Below, one piece after another: positions 50,503 to 62,569 of a DNA stretch of 64,000 nt. How positions within the stretch are numbered: position 1 is the stretch's first letter; each line of letters starts with the position of its first letter. Position numbers and translations under genes: made by a program. The stretch is from NCBI RefSeq assembly GCF_029873635.1, contig NC_080422.1, positions 14,725,936 to 14,789,935 of the forward strand, written 5' to 3'. Source of the DNA: Malania oleifera (lineage: Eukaryota > Streptophyta > Magnoliopsida > Santalales > Ximeniaceae). The notes beneath the pieces are model-generated. The model was not told the DNA's origin. It did no database searches and worked only from the letters and a program-made list of their open reading frames with translations.

Positions 50503-50599
50503 GTAGAGCTGTGACGAATACCGCGCCAAAAGTGGTGATGGGTCTCATCACACGCCGTCTGATCTCCATCGGACGATAGCTGGCGCCCCCGAGCTCTAC
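50503..50599 (+). ncRNA. Structured RNA downstream of tRNA-Gly, copy 2
   Basis: 97 nt. This is the most diverged copy and therefore the most informative. The closing stem is GTAGAGC/GCTCTAC against GTGGAGC/GCTCCAC in the others, a compensatory G-C to A-T change. The inner helix is GCGCC/GGCGC (fully Watson-Crick). The hairpins GTGAT/ATCAC and CGTCTGAT/ATCGGACG are kept. The class (C/D snoRNA or other) is unresolved. Confidence 0.72.
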
Positions 50600-50600
50600 A

Positions 50601-50607
50601 TTTTTTT
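50601..50607 (+). terminator. Pol III terminator T7, copy 2
   Basis: Seven T directly after the structured RNA. No T run of four or more occurs between tRNA start and this point. Confidence 0.8.
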
Positions 50608-50858
50608 CTCATTCCTGTACAATATTATTTATTTTGACATCTTATGTGCTGTAAAGAATAATTTTCAATGCAAACACTAAAATGCTCCGAAAATTTGATC
50701 CTAATTTTCTGAATTAAAAACAATTAACTGTTTTTTTTTTTGGTGTAGTCAAATATTCTATTACAAATTCTAAAAATTTTTCTTTCCCTTACCATTCGTA
50801 TTCCAAAAAATTTACTTTTTAAATGTAACGTTTTTTAGTTACTCAATATGCTTAACCT

Positions 50859-51113
50859 TACAACATGACTAATCGTCCTAAAGAATTAAGGGTACCACCA
50901 TTAGGCCACATTGGACTTCATGGTGTGGTGCCAAACCCGAGGAATGTTTAGTAGATCCCACCACCAACATCCCGGTAAATTTTTAGGGATCAAAGCTCTC
51001 GAAATGTAGTAATGCTATTAATTTCTTAACCATCGAAGTTTAATCTTTTATCGAATATTTGTTATAATTCTATATTATTTAAAATTAATGTGAACAAATT
51101 CACACCAATTATT

Positions 51114-51162
<49 letters not shown>

Positions 51163-51415
51163 CAACATGACTAATCGTCCTAGAGAATTAAGGGTACCAC
51201 CATTAGGCCACATTGGACTTCATGGTGTGGTGCCAAACCCGAGAAATGTTTAGTAGATCCCACCACCAACATCCCAGTAAATTTTTAGGGATCAAAGCTC
51301 TCGAAATGTAGTAATGCTATTAATTTCTTAACCATCGAAGTTTAATCTTTTATCGAATATTTGTTATAATTCTATATTATTTAAAATTAATGTGAACAAA
51401 TTCACACCAATTATT

Positions 51416-51458
<43 letters not shown>

Positions 51459-51711
51459 CAACATGACTAATCGTCCTAGAGAATTAAGGGTACCACCATT
51501 AGGCCACATTGGACTTCATGGTGTGGTGCCAAACCCGAGAAATATTTAGTAGATCCCACCACTAACATCCCGGTAAATTTTTAGGGATCAAAGCTCTCGA
51601 AATGTAGTAATGCTATTAATTTCTTAACCATCGAAGTTTAATCTTTTATCGAATATTTGTTATAATTCTATATTATTTAAAATTAATGTGAACAAATTCA
51701 CACCAATTATT

Positions 51712-51770
<59 letters not shown>
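50859..51770. repeat. Tandem triplication of a ~300-bp unit with (AT)n joints
   Basis: The unit starting TACAACATGACTAATCGTCC occurs at 50859, 51161 and 51457 (spacing 302 and 296). The copies differ at only a few sites, and each ends in a pure AT run (about 51117-51160, 51418-51456 and 51715-51769) where length varies. No ORF. Confidence 0.95.
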
Positions 51771-51773
<3 letters not shown>

Positions 51774-53040
51774 TGTTAGTATTATTTTTCCTTTATTTTC
51801 TGGGAAGTTGGTAAGGCCAAGATGTTTCTTAATTTAATTATCTCCACTGCTCAAATTTTATGAATTTCTCTGTATGATTATCATTAAATTTAATATTAAA
51901 TTTTAAATATTGTAAAAGTAATTTAAAAAAAAAATATACAATTCATTAATGTGAACCTTTTACATCATTTTTGGGAAAATTATTTGGAAAAAATAAAAAT
52001 TTAGATTAGAATGTTAAAAACATAATAGCTTTTTATGCACTACTTATCATACCGTAAGAATAGATTGCTCAATTAAATTCAATTTAAATTATAATATCAT
52101 AAACATTATAATATTCCATCACTGACAATACAATATGTAAATTTAAAGAAAAATAAAGTACAAATCAAAATTAAATTTCATACATTTGGACCTTATAAAA
52201 AAAGTTTTTCATTTGCTAACCGAACATTGTTATTTTTGAAAACCGCAACCGAAACCGAAAATCGAAAAACCGAACCGTTCATGATTTCGGTTCGGTTTTG
52301 GTCCGATTTTCGGTCTTTTGGTAATTTTTGTACACCCCTATTTACATGTAATGAAAAAATCATTTAGGGTTATTTATGGGTTATCAAAATTTTGATACTA
52401 TTTCGCCTATTTTTTTAGCATCCCCCCTTTTTCATAGTAATATATATACAAAATACAATAATAAATAAACGAGCAAACAAATCTGGAAATTTAATAGAAG
52501 TGGTTCTTAGATCTTATCCTTTGGTAGTTTCCCTTTTTTCCTCTAGTTTGCCTCCAATTAATTTTATATTGCAGACATAAATATAAAATCATATCCCTTT
52601 TCAAGAAAAAAAATATCCTTAGATATTAACATTTGACACAACATGACTCAATTTCATATTACACAAAAAAAATTTAGCATTACCTTTGTTGTGAAACATG
52701 CGGCAAATATGATGAATGGTACAAGAAAACAAAGCGATAGATATAGCAACAAAAACACACGGATTTAATTTGGTTCAGCAGTATGCGTACACCCACAGGA
52801 GCGAGTGACAGCTGAACTTCACTATATAAAAGTAGGGTTACATCATATGTATTTATGCTAACTTTAGTTGTACAAAAGTATTAGCAAAATTTCTTAAATA
52901 CCCATGTACTATGCCACGGGGGCGCTACCCCTGCGCCCCTAACCTATTAATCGTCTTAACCAATAAAATAATAAATTACGAATCCAAAAGACTTTCTTTG
53001 TACACATATTCCACTTGATATAAGCTACATTTTACAACAA
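51771..53040. other. AT-rich spacer with repeat relics
   Basis: No gene. 52235-52340 is rich in ACCGAAACCGAAA and TTCGGTTCGGTTTTGG words, a common dispersed-repeat signature. 52690-52990 (with ACACGGATTTAATTTGGTTC and GTACACCCACAGG) resembles a worn copia LTR. Confidence 0.4.
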
Positions 53041-53900
53041 CATTCTTTTATTCTTTTGAAAATCTCATATTCTTTTGATCCTATAAAAACAAGAGTGAAA
53101 TATTTGTTGAGTTAAAGTTCTAGAATAGGATAAAATCTCAAGGACAACTCCTATTGCGTTATAAATATTTTCGAAAGGAAAAAAAAAGAAGTTATGGGTT
53201 ATTCAGGTGTTCTATGAATGATGAATAAAGATTAACTATGAAAATTGATTTCTACAAAATAAAAATAAAAAAGTAGCAATTGGTGTAAGGAATGATTTAT
53301 AAGCTCAAACTCAGACAAAAAGTTAGAAAAAGACGATAAGTTATTGTATTTTAATTTTAAGAATGGTGAAAAAGAATATGAGATGTAGGACTCAGTATTT
53401 CCAATTGTACAATAATAAATTTTTTTCTTACTCCAATAAGAATGGAAATGACCAGACCTAAATGTTAAACCACTTAATAAATTTGACCCATAAAAAATCA
53501 ATTAAAATATTTTCTTTTCTTCAAACCAAAGTGTCGCTTTCAAGTAACATTTATCAAATTGAGAAATATTAATTGATTATATATTTCATTATAATTTTAT
53601 GATTCAGTATGTCATTTTCTATTTGATCACTTATAATTTCATTTTTGTAGTTGCAATCAAATTTATTAATATACAAATACGTTTATCCACTTAAAATTCT
53701 CTTATGAACTCCTTTACAAATGACAAGAAAAAGGAACTGTAATGCGTAGTTTCAAAAGTATCATTTTAGTCAACTGTTAGATGTAAATTGTTTACAATTA
53801 ATAAGCGAAAATTTGTTGTTAAAAGCAGTCACAAATGCTTTGGTCTGCTTAAGCGAAAAAAATTAACTTAAAAAGAATGCAGCCGACAGTGGGAGCATCC

Positions 53901-53971
53901 GCACCAGTGGTCTAGTGGTAGAATAGTACCCTGCCACGGTACAGACCCGGGTTCGATTCCCGGCTGGTGCA
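53901..53971 (+). tRNA. tRNA-Gly (GCC), copy 3
   Basis: 71 nt identical to the other copies. Anticodon GCC is at 53933-53935. It sits in duplicated flank B. Confidence 0.97.
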
Positions 53972-53976
53972 TTCCG

Positions 53977-54073
53977 GTGGAGCGGTGACGACTACCGCGC
54001 CAATTGTGATGATGGGTCTTATCACACACCGTCTGATCTTCATCGGACGATAGCAGGTGCTTCCGAGCTCCAC
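53977..54073 (+). ncRNA. Structured RNA downstream of tRNA-Gly, copy 3
   Basis: 97 nt with stem GTGGAGC/GCTCCAC. Inside are helix GCGCC/GGTGC (one G-U pair), hairpin TGTGAT/ATCACA and an eight-pair hairpin CGTCTGAT/ATCGGACG with loop CTTC. It differs from copy 4 at one base. It contains GTGATGA and CTGA, which match C and D boxes as strings, but they lie in the wrong order and spacing for C/D' plus C'/D and inside predicted helices. Confidence 0.72.
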
Positions 54074-54078
54074 TTATA

Positions 54079-54083
54079 TTTTT
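54079..54083 (+). terminator. Pol III terminator-like T5, copy 3
   Basis: First T5 run after the tRNA start, six bases past the closing stem. Confidence 0.65.
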
Positions 54084-55559
54084 GCATTGAAAATAATATG
54101 CACGTGTTCTCGGAATTATAATACCCAATGGAAAGACTTAAAAATCTACGAAAAAAATATTCCAAATTTTCTGAATTAAAATTGTACGGTAGTAAAATAT
54201 TTTATTTTGAAATTTAAAGGTTTTTATTTTATATTTGGAAAACATATTCATTATTTTCTAAGAAAGAGTGAGGTTTCAAGATTTTAACCACTTTTATTTA
54301 TGTAATATTTTGTTTTTGAAGTGTATTTACATTTATTCTTCATATTGAAAAATAATATGGGTGTGTTCTTGTAATTAAAATTGTAAATTAATTACAATTG
54401 ATTATATTTATCACATTTTTTATAGAATAACAAACTAAACACTAAGTTAAATTATCTATGATCGATTATATGAATTCTCTTTGACACCAATTCACACGAT
54501 AAAGGGCATTATTGTCAAATATTTTAAAAATTATTAAATTCTTCATTTTAGTAATAATAATTAACTAACCTTTCCTCGCTAGTGCATTGTTTGACCCACG
54601 TTTCAAATATTGAAACTATCTAAGTTATTTGATCTCCCTTAACATTTGCATTTTGAGAAATTTTACATTTTAAAATGACGTTTTTCAGTTATTCGATATG
54701 CTTAACTGTATAGTCGTCCTAGAGAACTTTCATTTTGAACTATTTTCTTTTATTCTTTTGAAAATCTCATATTCTTTTGATTCTATAAAAATAAAAGGAG
54801 TGAATCTTATAAATAAAAATAAAAATATACCAAGATAAAATATTAGATATTTTGAATCTTATAAATAAAAATGTCCCATCCACGAAGATGAACATATAAT
54901 ATATATATATTATACATATAATATCTTTTATTCTTTTAAAAATCTCATATTCTGTTGACCATGCGAAAGTAAAAGGAGTGAAATATTTGTTAAGTTAAAG
55001 TTCTAGAATAGGAGAAAATCTCAAGGTAACTCCTATTGGGTTATAGATAATTTTGAAAGGAAAAAAATAAGTTATGGGTTATACAGGTGTTATGTGAATG
55101 ATGAATAAAGATTAACTATAAAAAAAAAAAAGTACCAATTAGTGTGGGAAATGATTTATAAGTTCAAACCCACACAAAAAGTTGGGAAAAAAAAATTTAT
55201 TGTATTTTAATTTTAAAAATGGTGAAAAAGTATATGACTAGATCTAAATGTTAAATCACTTAATAAATTTGACCCCAAAAAAATCAATTATAATATTTTC
55301 TTTGTTTTGAGTCAAAGTGTCACCTACAACTAACATTTATCAAATTGGAGAGATGTTAATTGACTGCATATTTCATTATAATTTTATGATTTAAAATTCA
55401 ACTCCTTTACAAATTACAAGAAAAAAAATGGGAGCGTATAGTTTCACAATTATCATTTTAGTCATATGTTAGGAAATTTTCTTTTTTAAGAAAAAAAAAA
55501 AAAAAGTTAAGCAATCACAAGAGCTTTGACTAAAAGTTACGTAGGCTCAGACATCACCC

Positions 55560-55630
55560 GCACCAGTGGTCTAGTGGTAGAATAGTACCCTGCCACGGTA
55601 CAGACCCGGGTTCGATTCCCGGCTGGTGCA
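55560..55630 (+). tRNA. tRNA-Gly (GCC), copy 4
   Basis: 71 nt identical to the other copies. Anticodon GCC is at 55592-55594. Confidence 0.97.
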
Positions 55631-55635
55631 TTCCG

Positions 55636-55732
55636 GTGGAGCGGTGACGACTACCGCGCCTATTGTGATGATGGGTCTTATCACACACCGTCTGATCTTC
55701 ATCGGACGATAGCAGGTGCTTCCGAGCTCCAC
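55636..55732 (+). ncRNA. Structured RNA downstream of tRNA-Gly, copy 4
   Basis: 97 nt, one substitution from copy 3, with the same four helices. It is followed at once by nine T, so the 3' end of a Pol III transcript would lie right at the closing stem. Confidence 0.72.
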
Positions 55733-55741
55733 TTTTTTTTT
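55733..55741 (+). terminator. Pol III terminator T9, copy 4
   Basis: Nine T directly after the closing stem of the structured RNA. Confidence 0.82.
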
Positions 55742-56490
55742 ATATTGAAAATAAAATGCACGTGTTCTCGGAATTAAAAAATAATACCCAATGGAAAGAC
55801 TTAAAAATCTCTGAAAAAAATATTCCAAATTTTCTGAATTAAAAGAGGCCTTTTTTTTTGTACAGTCGGAAATTATTCTATTTTGAAATCTTGAAGTTTT
55901 TATTTTATATTAAAGGACAATCTTCGGAAAACATATTTATTATTTTCTAATAAGGAATGAGGCTTGAAGATATTTACCATTTTTATTTATGTAATATTTT
56001 GTTTTTGGATACAGATGAATGTGTATTTACATTTATACGTCATACTAAAAATAATATGCGTGTGTTCTTGTAATTAAAATAGTAATTTAATTACAATAGA
56101 TGTACGCATATAATATATTTATCTTATTTGTTATAAAATAACAAACTAAACCCTAAGTTACATTATGTATGATCGATTTTATGAATTCTTCAACACCAAT
56201 TTACACGATCAAGGGCATTATTGTCAAATATTTTAAAAATTACTAAATTTTTCATTGCTATCTCATTTCATGTTATTTTAGGTATATCTTTACATCATCT
56301 ACTATTGGTAACAGTAATTAACTTACCTCTCCTCGCTAGTGTATTATTTGACCCACGTTTCAAAAATTCAAATTGTCTAAGTTATTTTTTCCTTAGCATT
56401 TGCATTTCAAGAAAATTTACTTTTAGATATGACTTTTTTTAGTTGCTCGATATGTTTAACTGTATAGTTGTCCTAGAGAACTTTTATTTT

Positions 56491-57785
56491 AATTTTAAGA
56501 CTATTCTATAATCACACAATACATTCAAAACACTCCATTTTCACCAAATCTACTTTAACTTTATATCCAGCATACTTTTTAGTTTCTCTTTCTAGTATAT
56601 ATGTATAAAATACATATATGCTACACTAAATTGTTGTGTTTGGTGGCTCATTTCTTGGAATGGTTAACTTACACAATGAGATGGTCATAATTAATATCAA
56701 CATTCTGGGAAAATCTATCGATGATTTCATTGAAATTTCAAAAATCTCAGAAACCTACTCTCAGTATTTTCTTCTGTCGACGATTTTAGGAAAATCATTG
56801 ACCGTTTTGTTCTAGGTTGCGAGACTGAATTCAAAATTTGAATTTGAATGTTAAGTTGGTTGGGTTTTGGGGGGAAACCTCCGAAGGAAATTTTATTTAT
56901 ACACTTGTCTGAGTGTATTGTGATATAGAAGACCATTGTAAATCTATTGCATTGTGTACTTTAAATTTTTATAGTGAAACCTTTGTCGATTGCTCCCCTA
57001 AATGTAGGTTTTGTCGAACCATGTAAACGTTTGTGTTCATTCTTGTTGCTTTCAAATATAATGCGTGTGTGAAATATATTTTGATGTTTCATTGCTTGCT
57101 GCGTTTATATTTCCGTCGTACAATCACATATTCTTTGCATATAAATATATAAAAATAAATAAACAAACAAATTTGAAAATTTAATAAAAGTGGTTCTTAT
57201 CCTTTTGTAGTTTCCCTCTTTTCATCTACTTGCCTCCAACCAATTTTATGTTGCACACCCTTGAAATAAATATAAAATCATATCAAATTGGAAGAAAAAA
57301 AAATTCCTTAGATATTAAAATTTGTCATGACACATCTCAATTTCATGCTATACCAAAAATTTGTAGTTTTGTGAATAAAAGTAAAAGCATTTTAACAACA
57401 AAACTTAGATGTCAGCTACAAAAATTTTCGACGCATCTCACCTTTTTTTTTTTTTTGTATATTTCACATCTACAAAAATATAATTTAATTTTTTGCTTAA
57501 ATTACAATATTTAATTTCAAATTTATCAAACCACAACTTGCAAGCAATCAGTTAGTCCAATAAAACATTTTGTAAAATGAAAGAAAAAAAATACAAAATA
57601 AAATATTAGATATTTTAATGAGAAGTGTCACACCCCATTATACAAATTATTTCTCTCAGGTCTTTCAGGAAATCGTACTTAACTTACCTCAAAGCTAGGA
57701 TTAGATTTTTGGGAGTAGTTATCAGAATTGGTGAGATACTAGATATCTTATTGTCTTATTTTTGGACTGTAATATGTAGACAGAT
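56491..57785 (+). mobile_element. Spacer with a worn copia LTR (about 56650-57130)
   Basis: Around 56970-57060, GTGAAACCTTTGTCGATTGC and TTTGTCGAACCATGTAAACG resemble the R-U5 part of copia LTRs. No ends, internal genes or target duplication were found. The rest (57130-57785) is AT-rich with no gene. Confidence 0.45.
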
Positions 57786-58082
57786 TGTAACGACCCGAAT
57801 AAAAGGTGGAATTTAGATATTAAAGAAGGAGGAAAAATGAAAATAGGAATAGAAGGAAAGCTGCCAAGTTTCGTCGACAAACACAGGATTTCGTCGACGA
57901 AAGCTTTAAGGATTTCGTCGACGAACACAGGGCTTCGTCGACGAGAAAATACCGAGAGGTGGTTTGGACTGCTCTGAATTTCGTCAACGAACACATGACT
58001 TCGTCGACGAATTTACTGAAGGATTCGTCGATGAATCTGGCCCTATAAATAATAGAAAATTGGGATATTTTGTCATTTTCAG

Positions 58083-58123
<41 letters not shown>

Positions 58124-59684
58124 GTCTCTCTCTCCCTTCTCTCTTTTCAATTTCAACCCCGATAGTCACTGGATTGATGATCTGAAGTCATCACGACACT
58201 CCTGAAGAAGTTCCCTGCAAGTCTGCAGAAACGGATCGTTGGTGAAACGAAGTAAGAAATCATCCCTAAGTTGAGGTAAGACTTTTTAAGTCAAATTTGA
58301 TCTTATGGTTGTTGTGGAAAATGATGTACGCATGAAAATACTGAAGTTTAATACTGATAATTTTCAGTTTCAGGATATTGATTAGAAAATCCTACAGGGG
58401 GCAGGTAAAGATATTTTAGGGGCTTTTTCAGTAGTCAGGTAAGGGAATAAACTAAAGCAATTATTTTTCACGCAAATTATTATTATGTATTAGCAAATTG
58501 ATTTCCTGAGAATATGTACGATGTTTAAATATTATGGAATTAATGCATGTTTGAGAAAATACTGTTATTATGTTGAAACGCGTGTATATGTATGAGATGT
58601 CAGAAAATTATGATTTTAGAATTAGAATTATGATTTAGTACAGCACATGTGTGACATGAATATTATTTTACGTGAAATATAATGTGATATGAAAGATTTT
58701 ACGAGTAAAGCATGTTTTTAGGTATTTTGAAAAGATGTGTCATGTTAGGATGATTTTGACAAATATATATGAAATTGATTTATTTTCAGAATGTATATAC
58801 CTGAAATGATCGGCGCGAGACCGTATTTATGTATGATTTCGGCGCAAGGGCGTATTTATGAAAATGATCGGCACGAGGCTGCTATTATATCATGTATTAT
58901 ATGTTATCAGAATCTAGATGTTAGTTTAGTTCAGTTCAGGGGCTCGGTACTATAGCTTATAGATCAGATGTTTATGATCAGATTAGTGCTAACCACCCCA
59001 CGAGGGGGTGGGAGATGGATAGTCGATATGACTTTCAGTACAGTGTGGACGTCCACCTAGCAGTCCGGACCAGGGTGTGGCGAGCCCATCGTACTTACAA
59101 ACATATTTGACTAGGTAGTAGTCAGCCAGCCATTGTCGGGTCCCGCCTTCAAGCTGCACAACCCGTCATGGGGGACAATACATGACATCAGCTAACTATT
59201 CATCTTGGGTATATTTTCAGTATTATCAGTATAACATATGTTTACATGCGATACGATTTACCAGCTATTATGAAATCATATGATTATTCAGTATGTTATG
59301 TTAAATGTCTACAGATATATGAAATGTACTGTATATGTATAATTACATTAAATATTCATGTCGCCACATAGCTGTATTTAGTTTATTTTACCTAACTGAG
59401 AAGTGTCTCACCCCCGAACATTAAATGATTTTCAGGGAATCTAGAGAGACCGGTGGGCCAGGGCTGCCGTTGAGTGATTGGAGCTTCCCTACTAGAAGGG
59501 TAAGCATTGAACTAGGATCAGGGGATTTTCGGTATATGATCCTAGTGTTATTTTGACTTTTTGGAAGAGTGTTAATAAATACAATATTTTGGGAATGTAA
59601 ATAACTCTGGTATTATGCTTTTTGGATAGATAATTGAGATTTTATTTTACTACTGCTTAGGTTTCCGCTGTGAATGATAGGTGT
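57786..59684 (+). mobile_element. Gypsy (Tekay-type) LTR, plus orientation
   Basis: Starts TGTAACGACCCGAAT and aligns in order with the 5' LTR of the Tekay element: TTCGTCGACGAA palindromes (57870-58030), CT run (58088-58122), three GGCGCGAGACCG-type subrepeats (58808-58885), GAGAAGTGTCTCACCC (59398-59413) and a CCGCTGTG block near the end. It stops at the inverted LTR at 59685. No gag or pol adjoins. Confidence 0.85.
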
Positions 59685-61541
59685 TGTAGTGACCTCAATT
59701 TTATTAACATAAAATGTATCATAATAATGAAAAAGTCAACCCGAACCTGTGGATAACGGGGACACCTGTCAATCACAGCAGAAATCTAAGCAGCAGCAAT
59801 CATAAAATTAAAATCATTCATCCATCAAGCATAATACCAGAGTTTACTACAACATCATTTAACTGTGTTTATACTTATAAACATAAAAATAACTTTAGGA
59901 TCAAACACAAAATAATTCTGACCTTAGTACAAAATCTTATTCTCCTATCAGGGTAATATCCCTAACTCAACGGCGGTCTTGACCCGCCGGTCCCTCTGGG
60001 TTTCCTGAATAATATATTAAGTTCGGGGGTGAGACACTTCTCAGTAAGGGAAAATAAACTAAATACAGTTGTGTAGCAACATGAATATTTAATGTAACTA
60101 TACATATACAGTACATTTCATATTTTCGTAAACATTCATCATATCATACTAAATAATAGCATACTTTCATATCTTCTAATAAATCATATCGTATATGAAA
60201 CATCTGTTATACAGATAATACTGAAAACCTACCCAGGATGAATAGCTAATTAATGTCATGTATTACCCCCCATGACGGGTTGTGCAGCCCGAAGGCGGGA
60301 CCCGACAATGGCTGGCCGACCACTGCCGAATCAAATATATTTGTAAGTAAGATGGGCCTGTCATACCTTAGTCTAGATTGTCAGGTGGACGTCCACACTC
60401 TACTAAAAGTCACATCGACTATCCATTTCCCACCCTCTCGTGGGGTGGTTAGCACTAATCTGATCATAAACATCTAATCTATAAGTTACGGTACTGAGCC
60501 CCTGAACTGAACTAAACTAACATCCTGGTTGTGATAACATATAATACATGATCATATATATAACATCATTACGGCCTCGTGCCGAAAATATAGTAATTAC
60601 GGCCTCGTGCCGAATATAACATAATTATGGCCTTGTGCCGAACATAACATAAATTACGGTCTCATGCCGAACATAGCATAAATTACGGCCTCGTGTTGAA
60701 CATAACATATATACATGGCCTTGTGCCAGAATCATTTCAGGTATATACATTCTGAAAATAAATCATTTATCATATATTCATCGAAATCATCACAACATAA
60801 CTTGTCTTTTCATGATACCTGAATACATGCTTTACTCGTAAAATCTTTCATATCATAATACAATTCTCGTAAAATAATATTCATGCCACACATGTGCTGT
60901 TAAAAGTCATACTTCATATTCTAAAATCGTGATTTTCTGGCATCTCATACATACATATAAATTTTAATCATCATAGTAGTATTTTCCCAATCGTACATTT
61001 CAATCGTAATAAACAAATATAACATATGCTTTTTTGAAAATAGATTTACTCATAATTAGTAATAATTTGCATGGAAAAAATAACTATTTTAGTTTATTCC
61101 CTTACCTAGCTACCGAGAAAGTCCCTAAAATATCCTAGCCTGACCCCTGTAGGATTCCCTAATCAATGCCCTGAAATTGAAATTTTTCAGTATTAAATTT
61201 CAGTATTTTCATGCGTACATCCTTTCCTATAACTATTGTAAGACCAAATTCGACTTAAAAAGCCTTACCTCAACTCATGGATGATTTCTAACTTTGTTTT
61301 CCCAATGATCCGCTCCAGCAAACTCGTAGAGAACTTTGCCAGGAGCGTCGTGGTGACTTCGGATTGTCGATCCAATGTATATTTGGCCCAAATATGATGA
61401 GAGAGAGAGAGAGAGAGAGTGTGAAGATTGCTTAATAATGAAGATAAAAATCGGATTTTTGATGTATATATATAGGGTCCGATTTGTCGGTGAGACACGT
61501 CACCTTGTCGACGAGTCCTTCATTAAATTCATCAACGAGGC
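59685..61541 (-). mobile_element. Gypsy (Tekay-type) LTR, minus orientation
   Basis: Left end TGTAGTGACCTC (the minus-strand end is GAGGTCACTACA). It carries the family landmarks in reverse: CATGACGGGTTGTGCAG (60272-60288), six ACGGCCTCGTGCCG-type subrepeats (60570-60730) and CGTCGACGAG-type palindromes at 61495-61540. It lies head to head with the plus LTR on its left and is cut on the right by the element at 61542. Confidence 0.85.
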
Positions 61542-62039
61542 TGTCACGACCTGCTCATTTTTCACATTTTTTTTTTAATATTATCAACATCATAAAATCA
61601 ATACTACATATCCCACAATCCAGCTCAGCAGGTCACCATCCACCTGGACCAATGGGTACCAGGGATATAACAAAACATACAGCAAAAGCCTACGCAACAG
61701 AAAGTATAAAATCATATACATCTCATCATAATGTGCATAACACATACCAAAGTCACTACAATCACTATCTCACAGTATATACATCTCAAAAATGAAATCT
61801 AGGGACAATCCCCACAAAACCTAACTGTCTCTACCTCCAAAGAGGGCAAACAACTGATCTAGATCAGCAGGGCTTTTCCCGCTCTTCTATCAGGGGCTCC
61901 TGAAAAATGTATAAGATTTAGGGGTGAGACACCTCTCAGTAAGGGAAATAAACTAATACCAGTGTGTGGCAACATGAGTATTCTGTGTTCTACATATACC
62001 ATACATAACATATTCAATACTGTTTATCAAATCTGGGAA

Positions 62040-62078
<39 letters not shown>

Positions 62079-62569
62079 ACACATAGCAGAATATACTGCA
62101 TTTTCATAAACATATCTCATTTCATACAATAATAATAAGATAAAACAATCCTCGTAGGTTAGCTGGCTGTTGTCATGTATTACCCTAACATGACTGCGTT
62201 GTGTGGTTCTAATGCGGGACCTGACAATGGTTGTCCGACCACTGCCAAGTCAAATAGTAGTCTGTAGGTCCGATGGGTCTACCCAAACTAGTCAGTACAC
62301 CAGGGGCGATAACAGCACACTTCTTAAAAATAATCACATCGACCATCCAATCTCACACCACTCCGTACAGCGGCGTTAATACAGATATCATGATCACGAG
62401 GACCATGGACAAATAGCAACAGTACCATGCAAGTGCTAGCCTAGACCAAGCCAACCAGGTTCTGATATCATATACATATACTAAAATCGTGATACATGGA
62501 TATCTTATATCAATAATTATCAAATCAATCATATCATTTTTCACATATACATATTTCATGAAAATCATC

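Larger units (their letters stand above)
53045..54780. repeat. Segmental duplication unit B (contains tRNA-Gly copy 3)
   Basis: Matches 54925-56490 on both sides of the tRNA. Shared blocks include TTCTAGAATAGGA, AAGTTATGGGTTAT, GTATTTACATTTAT and GTCCTAGAGAACTTT. The tRNA starts are 1,659 bases apart. Flanks have diverged with many indels, whereas the tRNA is identical. Confidence 0.85.
54925..56490. repeat. Segmental duplication unit C (contains tRNA-Gly copy 4)
   Basis: Partner of 53045-54780, in direct orientation and nearly tandem. The match covers upstream flank, tRNA, structured RNA and about 750 bases downstream. Confidence 0.85.

Noticed and set aside
53977-54073. Hammerhead or other self-cleaving ribozyme in the structured RNA
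   Set aside because: The CTGA string is not followed by the hammerhead core and no GAAA partner is placed correctly.
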